Source: Gemmatimonadota bacterium
GTDB lineage: Bacteria > Gemmatimonadota > Gemmatimonadetes > Gemmatimonadales > Gemmatimonadaceae
Length of the DNA stretch: 8,438 bases
Assembly: GCA_003222065.1 (NCBI GenBank)
Contig: QHUV01000061.1
Coordinates: 1 to 8,438 of the forward strand
Reading direction: 5' to 3'
Numbering within the stretch: position 1 is the stretch's first letter; each line of letters begins with the position of its first letter. Position numbers and translations under genes: made by a program. Shown in pieces: positions 1 to 5,319 of this stretch. The notes beneath the pieces are model-generated. The model had not been told where the DNA came from and ran no database searches. It saw only the letters and a program-made list of their open reading frames with translations.

Positions 1-39
1 GACCGCGGCGGCGTCGGTGGTCTGCGCCAAGCGGATCAT
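1..39 (-). CDS. Probable GNAT-family N-acetyltransferase, N-terminal fragment
   Basis: On the minus strand an ATG at 39-37 opens a frame that stays open to the window edge and reads MIRLAQTTDAAAV. This matches the usual first beta strand and turn of GNAT acetyltransferases, which commonly begin MIR-x-A-x-x-x-DAxxV and transfer an acetyl group from acetyl-CoA. Only 13 codons are visible, so neither the acetyl-CoA loop nor the substrate can be judged. The start lies 67 nt downstream of the metallopeptidase stop on the same strand, with a strong hairpin between them, so it may have its own transcript. No clear Shine-Dalgarno sequence precedes the ATG. A plus-strand frame also runs in from the edge to a TAG at 50-52, but its peptide is not recognisable. 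Moderate to low certainty because so little is seen. Confidence 0.45.
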   Translation of the reverse strand, partial: MIRLAQTTDAAAV

Positions 40-66
40 GCCCGCAATCTAGGGTGACGCTCGGTG

Positions 67-95
67 AACCGCAGAGGGCGAATCCCTCTGCGGTT
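67..95 (-). terminator. Perfect 12-bp hairpin after the metallopeptidase gene
   Basis: The arms AACCGCAGAGGG (67-78) and CCCTCTGCGGTT (84-95) are exact inverted repeats around a 5-nt loop, CGAAT. On the minus strand the hairpin starts 10 nt after the TAA stop at 106-108, which is where a terminator would sit. No T-run follows on either strand, so it is not a classical intrinsic terminator. It may instead be a 3'-end stabiliser or a U-tract-less terminator. Confidence 0.55.
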
Positions 96-105
96 AAATC
101 ACGCC

Positions 106-852
106 TTAACTTCGCATGCCGCGAAATTCGGCGAGACAAGCCCCAGCCCCGCCCTGCAGCCCGTTACGAAAGTTCTGAACACGCTGTTCGCGCGTGCCGT
201 GCCCCACCCGCTCCATCCGCGCGAGAATGCGCTGGTCTACGCGGTCGTTGCCGGTGAGCTGGGGCGTCGGATCGCCGGCGCTCGACATGCCGAACACGGC
301 CTCCTCGACGTCGCCCTGCTCTAGCGACTTGTCAACCTGAGCATGCTGCGCGAAGGCGCCGGCGAGACAGTCCGCGGTCGCTTCGTTATCGTACGACAGC
401 CGTGATTCATGGCCGAGCTGAATGGCGACGGCGTGCCCCATCTCATGCGCAATGACGCCGAGGCCCGCCATGTCACCGTCGGTACCAAGCGCGCGCGCGG
501 CACTCTTCGCCTGCGCGGCAACGAAGATGTCGTCGAAGTAAACGGTGTTGTCCGCCGAACAGTAGCCGGCGTTGTTTGGCAACATGACGCCGCAGCTGGT
601 GCGAATCGGCGACCGATAGCGCGCCAGCCGCGGCGCGGCGAACTGTTCGCCGATCTGCTTGAAGTCCGCGCTCCACATGTTGATCAACGCGTCGTAGGCA
701 GCCTTCACCTTCGCATTCGAGGCGGCGACGTCCCGCGACGTGACTTCGACGGTCGGCGGACCCACTGGTGTTGTCTTGGCGCTCGCCACCGGGGCAATGC
801 CGCCAAGAGCGAGCGCGACAATAGTGCTCCTGACTGTGGTGATTGATTTCAT
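106..852 (-). CDS. Secreted neutral zinc metallopeptidase (YpfJ family)
   Basis: A 248-residue protein matching the putative neutral zinc metallopeptidase family (Pfam Zn_peptidase/YpfJ). A Sec signal peptide covers about residues 1-25 (ending VASA), so the enzyme should be exported. Family landmarks appear in order: CG and GYC cysteines flanking a short segment (87-98), the strand NTVYFDDIF (102-110), the zinc motif HEMGH (136-140), NEATADC (156-162) supplying the likely third ligand Glu157, DVEEAVFGMSSAGDP (181-195), and HGTREQRVQNFRNG near the C terminus. The two HEXXH histidines bind zinc and the glutamate activates water. The substrate is unknown for the whole family. A GTG two codons upstream (858) is in frame, but GGGAGG ends 8 nt before the ATG at 852 and only 2 nt before the GTG, so ATG is chosen. 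It lies 53 bp downstream of the esterase gene on the same strand and may be co-transcribed. Confidence 0.9.
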   Translation of the reverse strand: MKSITTVRSTIVALALGGIAPVASAKTTPVGPPTVEVTSRDVAASNAKVKAAYDALINMWSADFKQIGEQFAAPRLARYRSPIRTSCGVMLPNNAGYCSADNTVYFDDIFVAAQAKSAARALGTDGDMAGLGVIAHEMGHAVAIQLGHESRLSYDNEATADCLAGAFAQHAQVDKSLEQGDVEEAVFGMSSAGDPTPQLTGNDRVDQRILARMERVGHGTREQRVQNFRNGLQGGAGACLAEFRGMRS

Positions 853-860
853 CGTCACAT

Positions 861-866
861 CCTCCC
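861..866 (-). promoter_or_regulatory. Shine-Dalgarno that fixes the metallopeptidase start
   Basis: On the minus strand GGGAGG is followed by 8 nt and then the ATG at 852. The same site is only 2 nt from the in-frame GTG at 858, which is too close for initiation. This supports the ATG, shortening the protein by two residues relative to the longest frame. Confidence 0.7.
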
Positions 867-905
867 GCTCGTAGTACCCGGTGGCGAGCGAGGGGTTGCG
901 ACGGA

Positions 906-2129
906 CTAGTGGGGCTTCGCCTTTCCTGCCTGGACCGCATGTTCGAGTGCGTCGAGCTTCTTCTGCGTCTCGGCCGCCACCGGCTGGCCGATGCGAATGG
1001 CGACGTCGCGGGCCATCCGGAATTGCGTGCGGGCGCTACTCGTGTCGTGGGCGGCCAGCAGACCATCGCCGAGGCTGTCGTAGACGTTAGGCGAGTCGGG
1101 ATAATTCGCGACGTTCTGGCGGAAGATCCAGACGGCGACGTTCGGCATCTTGAAGCCTTGGAGCGCGGCGTAACCGAAATTGTTCATCTGGCCCTCCGGC
1201 ACTTGCTCCGGAAGTCCGAGGTTGCGGGCGCCGCGGGCGTAGCTCTGTTCCGTCTCGGTGACGGCTTTGACGATCGACGCCGAGTCGGCGGTGGGGCCGA
1301 GCGCCATCACCGGCGTCCGCGTCAGCGACACGGGGGCAAACACGAAACGCAGCCCGTCGACGAGGCTCGGCTCCGGCGTTAGGCCGTGCGTGTCGTCGGG
1401 GTAATGCCGAAACGCGAAGGCGAGTCCGGCCGGTTTGATCGAATCGAGGCGGCTGGCAAAGCGACGCGCCGTGATGTCGATCGGCGGCTCCAGGCCGCCG
1501 CTCGTCGCGAAGATCCGCGTCGGGGCCGCGGCCTTGGCGATGGCATTGGCGTACTCGATCGCCACCGTCGAATCGTTCCACCAGAGCGATGGGCTCATGG
1601 CGACGATCCCGGCGAACGCACCGGGCTTCATTGCCGCGACATGGAGCGCGAACAACCCGCCGAACGAGTGGCCGGCGAGGATCGTCGAGGGGAGTGTGCG
1701 ATAGTGCGATCGAATACGGGGGAGGGCTTCATCGACGATGAAGCTCAGGAAGTTGCCGTCGCCGCCCGCCGTCGGAAACGTCTTCGCGCCCGCGCCGGTG
1801 GCCGCGGGCGTCATGTCGCGCGTGCGGTCTTTCCCATTCGTCACGCCGACGATGAGGAGCGATGGAATGGCCCCACGATTCGCCAGAAAGTTGATGTTCG
1901 CGACGGCGGCGGTGAATTGCGGCTCGTCATTCGCGTCGAGGAGGACGAGCACCGGATATCGCTCGCCGACGGTCTTGTAGTTCGCCGGGGTCGCGACGTA
2001 GAGAATCCGCTGCTCTCCGAGTTTAGAAGATTGCAATGTATCGCGAACCCAGAGCGACGGCGCGGTGGCTTGCGCGCCTGCCGCCGACGCTAGAACGAGG
2101 AGGGAAACAGTCGCGCGCAGCATTCGCAT
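906..2129 (-). CDS. Secreted alpha/beta-hydrolase esterase (IroE/YbbA-like) with TPR-like tail
   Basis: A 407-residue protein. A signal peptide spans about residues 1-21 (MRMLRATVSL... ending GAQA). The body is the putative esterase fold of COG2819/Esterase D type: strand RILYVATPANY (41-51), YPVLVLLD (58-65), nucleophile elbow GHSFGG with Ser155, and WW after SPS (183-184). A candidate acid is Glu214 in GGLEPP, and His248 lies in DDTHGLTP. These enzymes hydrolyse esters such as acylated siderophores or sugars, but nothing here fixes the substrate. After residue about 310 a helical TPR-like tail follows (NNFGYAALQGF, NYPDSPNVYDSLGDGLL), a combination often seen in this esterase group. The frame extends up to a GTG at 2174, but that start lacks a ribosome site. 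ATG 2129 has AAGG 8 nt upstream and begins directly with the signal peptide. A second in-frame ATG at 2123 is also possible. Confidence 0.88.
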   Translation of the reverse strand: MRMLRATVSLLVLASAAGAQATAPSLWVRDTLQSSKLGEQRILYVATPANYKTVGERYPVLVLLDANDEPQFTAAVANINFLANRGAIPSLLIVGVTNGKDRTRDMTPAATGAGAKTFPTAGGDGNFLSFIVDEALPRIRSHYRTLPSTILAGHSFGGLFALHVAAMKPGAFAGIVAMSPSLWWNDSTVAIEYANAIAKAAAPTRIFATSGGLEPPIDITARRFASRLDSIKPAGLAFAFRHYPDDTHGLTPEPSLVDGLRFVFAPVSLTRTPVMALGPTADSASIVKAVTETEQSYARGARNLGLPEQVPEGQMNNFGYAALQGFKMPNVAVWIFRQNVANYPDSPNVYDSLGDGLLAAHDTSSARTQFRMARDVAIRIGQPVAAETQKKLDALEHAVQAGKAKPH

Positions 2130-2160
2130 GGCGTACGCCTTGACGAGAAGGGGATGGATG

Positions 2161-2184
2161 CGCTGCGCGCTCACGTCCGCAGCG
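2161..2184 (-). terminator. 7-bp hairpin between lipoprotein remnant and esterase
   Basis: CGCTGCG (2161-2167) and CGCAGCG (2178-2184) are exact inverted repeats with a 10-nt loop. On the minus strand the structure begins 12 nt after the TAA at 2197-2199 and lies upstream of the esterase start at 2129. No T-run follows. It could end or attenuate transcription entering from the lipoprotein remnant. Confidence 0.35.
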
Positions 2185-2196
2185 GAACGAGGAGAA

Positions 2197-2466
2197 TTAC
2201 ATAGTCGTCGCCGTGTGGCTCGTCGTCCAGTAGTGTCGAACGTCCGTCGCCGATTCGAACCGGAACCTTACAAAGCGATTTTTGGCGAGGTCTCCGACAC
2301 GCGCGATATGTGCGCGTGCGATACTAGGCGTTCTTGGTCGCCGCCGACCTCGACCAGCACGAATGCGCCGACCTCTCGGGCCGGTCGAATCCTGACAGGC
2401 TGCGGCAAAGGCCACGGCAACCAGCAGGAATCCGCATCCATCGGTCGACTGCCTGCGACCGTTCAT
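2197..2466 (-). pseudogene. Small lipoprotein with DSTGP lipobox context, probably frameshifted
   Basis: ATG at 2466 opens an 89-codon frame beginning MNGRRQSTDGCGFLLVAVAF and continuing AAACQDSTGP. This is a lipoprotein signal peptide with a lipobox (AAAC, Cys24) followed by the Asp-Ser-Thr-Gly-Pro tail that I associate with gemmatimonad lipoproteins. Immediately after Pro30 the frame turns into an arginine-rich string typical of out-of-frame reading. The +1 frame instead gives EVGAFVLVEVGGDQERLV, a convincing beta strand with good third-position GC, and runs to a TAA at 2268-2270. The switch falls in a GAGAG dinucleotide tract (complement of 2373-2378). I infer a frameshift mutation, or a sequencing error, in a short secreted lipoprotein of about 65 or more residues. 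The original frame reaches a stop at 2197. AAAGG lies about 13 nt before the ATG, which is long for a ribosome site. Function is unknown. Confidence 0.5.
2298..2318. repeat. 21-bp dyad CACGCGC-N7-GCGCGTG
   Basis: Exact 7-bp arms CACGCGC (2298-2304) and GCGCGTG (2312-2318) flank a 7-nt centre. It lies inside the decayed lipoprotein gene, about 220 bp upstream of the metal operon. It could be a protein-binding dyad or a chance GC-rich repeat. Two GCGATA copies touch it (2303-2308 and 2318-2323). Confidence 0.35.
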
Positions 2467-2535
2467 CGCGCACGATAAGCCTTTGGTGGGAGCGATATCG
2501 TTGCTCGTCGAGGCCTGTGCCGCTAACGTCCGTCC
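2467..2535 (+). promoter_or_regulatory. Divergent region upstream of the metal operon with a 17-bp imperfect dyad
   Basis: This 69-bp gap separates the minus-strand lipoprotein remnant from the plus-strand metal operon, so the operon promoter is expected here or slightly upstream. GAGCGATATCGTTGCTC (2490-2506) has outer arms GAGC/GCTC and matches as GAGCGA/TTGCTC with one G-T mismatch. It contains the 8-bp palindrome CGATATCG. It sits 30-46 nt before the first ATG, a position where a repressor such as a Fur-family metal regulator could act. It does not resemble the AT-rich Zur boxes of proteobacteria. No convincing -35/-10 pair is visible. Confidence 0.4.
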
Positions 2536-2880
2536 ATGTCCCTCTGGCGTGGACGGGCGCGATCCTTGGTGCTCGCATGGGCGATACTGCAGCTCGCAGT
2601 ATCGCCGGGGCTGTCGCTGATCGACGGCGAGTTTGCGCTGCGGCATTCGAGCCTCGTCGTGTCGCACGTCGAGGGACATTCGAGTGAGAGTTGTCAGCGA
2701 CCGCATTCGGCCGACTGCGTGCTCTGTCAGTTCCTGTCATCGCAAGTTGCAAGTGGGTCGAGAACGCCAGCGTTCCCATCGCCAGTCGACCGCTTTTGTC
2801 GAGGCGCGGAGGCGCCGGTCGTCTTCGCTGCTTCGACAACATTCGATCTTCCATCGTCGCGAGCGCCACCCCTCGCGTGA
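2536..2880 (+). CDS. Small Cys/His-rich DUF2946-like secreted or membrane-anchored protein
   Basis: A 114-residue protein. An arginine-rich start and hydrophobic stretch (about residues 10-28, LVLAWAILQLAVSPGLSLI) form a signal peptide or anchor. The mature part carries closely spaced potential metal ligands: His37, His44, His48, Cys53, His57, Cys61 and Cys64, the last in the string HSADCVLCQF. The C terminus is rich in Pro, Ser and Ala and ends SRAPPLA. Small hydrophobic-start proteins with an H-x(n)-C-x-x-C core and a terminal RAPP or RGPP are typical of DUF2946-like proteins found near metal transport genes. The biochemical role is not established. ATG 2536 is the first start after an in-frame TAA at 2524, and no good Shine-Dalgarno precedes it. 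As first gene of the run leading to the porin and ABC transporter, it is inferred to be a periplasmic metal-binding accessory. Confidence 0.65.
   Translation: MSLWRGRARSLVLAWAILQLAVSPGLSLIDGEFALRHSSLVVSHVEGHSSESCQRPHSADCVLCQFLSSQVASGSRTPAFPSPVDRFCRGAEAPVVFAASTTFDLPSSRAPPLA
2580..2606 (+). repeat. Perfect 11-bp hairpin inside the start of the Cys/His gene
   Basis: GGCGATACTGC (2580-2590) and GCAGTATCGCC (2596-2606) are exact inverted repeats around the 5-nt loop AGCTC. They cover the signal-peptide codons of the small Cys/His protein and use ATA and GTA codons, which are uncommon in this GC-rich sequence. Each arm carries the GCGATAC element seen further upstream. It could be an operator downstream of the promoter or an mRNA hairpin in the early coding region. 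Confidence 0.6.
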
Positions 2881-2888
2881 GGTCCATT

Positions 2889-2913
2889 GCGCGTTCGCCA
2901 ATTGCGAATGCGC
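2889..2913 (+). repeat. Near-perfect 10-bp hairpin in the gap before the porin
   Basis: GCGCGTTCGC (2889-2898) and GCGAATGCGC (2904-2913) pair over 10 positions, with a single G-U wobble in RNA, around the 5-nt loop CAATT. The hairpin starts 8 nt after the TGA of the Cys/His gene and lies about 77 nt before the porin ATG. No T-run follows. It may be a partial terminator, an mRNA processing or stabilising element, or a DNA operator dyad (the inner TTCGC/GCGAA is exact). Confidence 0.5.
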
Positions 2914-2916
2914 TCC

Positions 2917-2957
2917 GGTGTCCTGGTGCGGACGACGATCGATGCGTCGCCGACACC
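2917..2957 (+). repeat. Nested inverted repeats in the porin 5' leader
   Basis: An outer pair GGTGTC (2917-2922)/GACACC (2952-2957) encloses an inner pair CGACG (2933-2937)/CGTCG (2945-2949). Together with the hairpin at 2889-2913, most of the 110-nt untranslated gap (2881-2990) can fold. No known riboswitch was recognised. The porin ATG is preceded by weak GAGAG and an A-rich CAAAA. Confidence 0.3.
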
Positions 2958-2990
2958 ACGTCTCGGACCTACACGTGAGAGCACCCAAAA

Positions 2991-4334
2991 ATGAGGCAAT
3001 TCGTACGAGCGACGTTTCTCTGCGCCGTCTTCGCGGCCGCGGCGAACGCGCAGCAACCGGACTCCGTCCGCCGCAAGGCGAGGGCTGATTCGATTGCGAA
3101 GGCACGACAGGATTCGATCGCACTCCAGCGCGAGCTGGAGAAGGCACTCGCGCAGCCGACGGCCGCTCCAGCCCAGGCACCGGTGCAGGGTGTCGGGCCG
3201 ACAAACCCGCGCTTGCTTCCGGATGTCAGCGCCGTCGGCGACCTCGTCGGCGATCTATCTCCCAAGGGTTCGACGCAAGAGGACCGTACTCGGTTCGGGG
3301 TTCGCGAGGTCGAGCTCGCGTTTCAGGCCGTCGTCGATCCGTACTTCCGCGGCGACTTCTTTCTGGGATTGAGCGATCTCGAAAAGGTCTCGATCGAGCA
3401 GGCATTCCTGACGACAACGGGCATTCGCGATCTCGAGATCCGGCTCGGCCGATACCTGATGCCGTTCGGAAAGCAAAACACGACGCATCGGCACGACTTG
3501 CACACGGTCGAATATCCGTGGGTCATTCAGCGTTTCCTGAGTCCGGACGCGCTCAAAGGCACCGGGGTCTACGTGAGCCGGGTCTTCGCGCCATTCGGCT
3601 TCTATGAGGAGTTGCAGGTCACCGGCGTGGACCGCCTCGGCGACGCGCCGGCGGACCTCCGAACGGTCGAGCCAGTGAACAAGAACTTGAGTGGTCTCGC
3701 CTTCTCGGCGCGGCTGCGGAATTATCTGGATCTTACGCAGAGCACCAACGTCGAGCTCTCGGCGAGCGCGCTAACCGGACGACTCGAACAGCCGATTCTC
3801 GTCTCGTCGCCCTTCGTGAATGGCGGCGCGTTTGAACCGGCGACAACTGAGGTCAACGCGGTCGGGGCACGGCAGTCGCTGTTTGGCGTGGACCTTACGT
3901 ATCGCTGGCGTCCGCTGCAGCAGGGCCTCTATCGCTCCTTCATCTTCCAGACCGAAGTGATGCATCAAGTCAACCAGCGAAACGTGCTCGTGCCCGGGTG
4001 CACCTCCATCGCCTTACCGCCGGTGCAGTGCTCGAGCACGGCGTTCGGCGGACCGGGGCGCGACTTTACCGGCGCCTATGCATTTGCCCGCTGGCAGATC
4101 ACGACGCGTGGCTTCCTTGGCGCGCGCTATGACTGGGTGCAAGATCCTCTCGATCCGGCCGGGCTCGGCCGCAACCTAACGGCTGGCTCCGGGTATCTCG
4201 AATGGTTCCCAAGCGAGTTCTCGAAGCTGGTCGCCGCGTATGAGCGCTACCAGTCGCCGGGCGCGGACGGGATCAACCGGATCCTGCTGCAGGCGAGCTT
4301 CGCTCTGGGTCCACATAAGCCACATCCGTTCTGA
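2991..4334 (+). CDS. Outer-membrane beta-barrel protein (porin-like) of the metal-uptake operon
   Basis: A 447-residue protein with a Sec signal peptide of about 20 residues (ending ANA before QQ). Next comes a charged helical segment with repeated DSIAKAR/DSIALQR units (about 27-52) and a Pro/Ala/Gln linker. From about 100 onward alternating hydrophobic strands and aromatic girdle residues form a beta barrel. It ends in phenylalanine (HKPHPF), the usual outer-membrane insertion signature. A conserved-looking block at 151-200 contains RLGRYLMPFG and then His166, His168 and His171 in HRHDLH, which could bind a metal ion. Cys337 and Cys347 in one loop could form a disulphide. I do not recognise a named family with certainty. 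It resembles phosphate-selective or DcaP-type porins in size and layout. Its position directly before the metal ABC genes suggests it passes or captures the same metal across the outer membrane. Confidence 0.75.
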   Translation: MRQFVRATFLCAVFAAAANAQQPDSVRRKARADSIAKARQDSIALQRELEKALAQPTAAPAQAPVQGVGPTNPRLLPDVSAVGDLVGDLSPKGSTQEDRTRFGVREVELAFQAVVDPYFRGDFFLGLSDLEKVSIEQAFLTTTGIRDLEIRLGRYLMPFGKQNTTHRHDLHTVEYPWVIQRFLSPDALKGTGVYVSRVFAPFGFYEELQVTGVDRLGDAPADLRTVEPVNKNLSGLAFSARLRNYLDLTQSTNVELSASALTGRLEQPILVSSPFVNGGAFEPATTEVNAVGARQSLFGVDLTYRWRPLQQGLYRSFIFQTEVMHQVNQRNVLVPGCTSIALPPVQCSSTAFGGPGRDFTGAYAFARWQITTRGFLGARYDWVQDPLDPAGLGRNLTAGSGYLEWFPSEFSKLVAAYERYQSPGADGINRILLQASFALGPHKPHPF

Positions 4335-4340
4335 TGATCC

Positions 4341-4359
4341 CGCCGGCAACGGGCCGGCG
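4341..4359 (+). terminator. 7-bp hairpin between porin and binding-protein genes
   Basis: CGCCGGC (4341-4347) and GCCGGCG (4353-4359) pair around a 5-nt loop AACGG, starting 6 nt after the porin stop. The following CCTTTG has only three T residues. It is a weak or partial terminator that could set the ratio of porin to transporter transcripts rather than end transcription. Confidence 0.45.
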
Positions 4360-4383
4360 CCTTTGTCGTGGAGTATTGAGAAC

Positions 4384-5319
4384 ATGCTAAAGAACTTTCG
4401 TGCCCTCGCGTCGGCCGCGGTCCTCGCTCTCGCGGTATTCGTTCCGGCGATCCGGGCCAATGCGCAACTCAAGGTCGTGACGAGCACGACGGACCTGTAC
4501 GACATCGCCAAGGCCGTGGGAGGCGACAAGATCAAGGCCGTTCACATCGGCGAAGGGTATCAGGACCCCCACTTCATCGAGGCCAAGCCGAGCTTCATCC
4601 TCCAGCTTCGAGACGCCGACGTGTTCGCATTTGTTGGGCTCGACCTCGAGATCGGCTGGATGCCGCTGCTCCTCGAGGGCGCTCGCAATCAGAAGATCAT
4701 GTTCGGCGGGCCGGGCTACCTCGACGTCTCCCGGGCCATTCCGGTGCTGGACGTACCGCGGGGCAACGTCGATCGCAGCATGGGCGACGTTCACCCGCTC
4801 GGCAATCCGCACTACTGGCTCGATCCGGCGAACGCGCGCCGCATCGCTCGTCTGTTCAAGGACAGGTTCAGCGAGCTCGATCACAAGAATGAGGACGCCT
4901 ACGAACGAAACGAAAAGGCCTTCGAGTCGCGCGTCAGCTCGGCCGAGCAGACCTGGGCCGGCGATCTCGCCGCGATCAAAGGGAAGCCCGTCGTCGCGTG
5001 GCACACGAGCTGGCGCTATTTCGCCGAGTACAACGGGATGAACATCGTCGCGTTCATGGAACCGAAGCCCGGTGTTCCGCCGTCGCCATCGCATCTCGTC
5101 GAAGTCATCAATGCGATGAAGCGCACCGGCGCGAAGGTGATTGTGATGGAACCATTCTATGACCGGAAGACGGCTGATCTCGTTGCTCGGCAGACGAATG
5201 CGAAAGTTCTCATTCTGCCACCCTCGGTCGGCGGCGTGCCAGGTGTGACTGACTACGTACAACTCATGAAGTACGACATGGACGCCCTCGCCTCCACGCT
5301 TCGCGCCGCCGGCGAATGA
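4384..5319 (+). CDS. znuA: Periplasmic metal-binding protein of a zinc/manganese ABC importer (ZnuA-like)
   Basis: A 311-residue cluster A-I (ZnuA/TroA/PsaA) solute-binding protein. The Sec signal peptide ends ANA before QLKVV at about residue 27. There is no lipobox cysteine, so it should be a soluble periplasmic protein. Family landmarks are VVTSTTDLYDIAKAVGGD (31-48), DPHFIEAKPS with His63, NPHYWLDP with His143, AWHTSWRYFAEYNG with His207, and VIVMEPFYDRKTADLVA (252-267). The three histidines match the ZnuA metal ligands in order and spacing. The acidic residue that many Mn-binding members place near 280 is not evident, as the sequence there is ILPPSVGG. There is no His-rich loop, though His137 is an extra nearby histidine. 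Zinc is therefore favoured but not proven. An in-frame ATG at 4240 lies deep in the porin gene and is not credible. ATG 4384 begins the signal peptide and has GGAG 10 nt upstream. The stop overlaps the ATPase start by ATGA. Confidence 0.88.
   Translation: MLKNFRALASAAVLALAVFVPAIRANAQLKVVTSTTDLYDIAKAVGGDKIKAVHIGEGYQDPHFIEAKPSFILQLRDADVFAFVGLDLEIGWMPLLLEGARNQKIMFGGPGYLDVSRAIPVLDVPRGNVDRSMGDVHPLGNPHYWLDPANARRIARLFKDRFSELDHKNEDAYERNEKAFESRVSSAEQTWAGDLAAIKGKPVVAWHTSWRYFAEYNGMNIVAFMEPKPGVPPSPSHLVEVINAMKRTGAKVIVMEPFYDRKTADLVARQTNAKVLILPPSVGGVPGVTDYVQLMKYDMDALASTLRAAGE

Noticed and set aside
1..52. Plus-strand frame entering from the left edge and ending at TAG 50-52.
   Set aside because: The 16 visible codons match nothing recognisable, while the overlapping minus-strand start looks like a GNAT N terminus.
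866..890. CGCTCG/CGAGCG inverted repeat between the esterase and metallopeptidase genes.
   Set aside because: The stem is only 6 bp with a 13-nt loop and it touches the metallopeptidase ribosome site, so it is weak as a terminator.
2252..2261. GGTTCGAATC on the minus strand resembles a tRNA T-loop.
   Set aside because: The flanking bases do not form a T stem, no acceptor stem, anticodon arm or CCA can be drawn, and it lies in the lipoprotein remnant.
2467..2535. Classical Zur or Fur box in the operon upstream region.
   Set aside because: No AT-rich GATAAT-type or TGTTATA-type dyad is present; only the GC-rich imperfect dyad at 2490-2506 was found.
2324..2959. Long minus-strand frame (211 codons) opposite the small Cys/His gene.
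   Set aside because: It has a low-complexity Arg/Ser-rich product with no motif, and the opposite strand has a signal peptide and Cys/His motif.
4240..4383. Longer 359-residue version of the binding protein starting inside the porin gene.
   Set aside because: The extra 48 residues are a shadow of porin codons; the signal peptide and a ribosome site point to ATG 4384.
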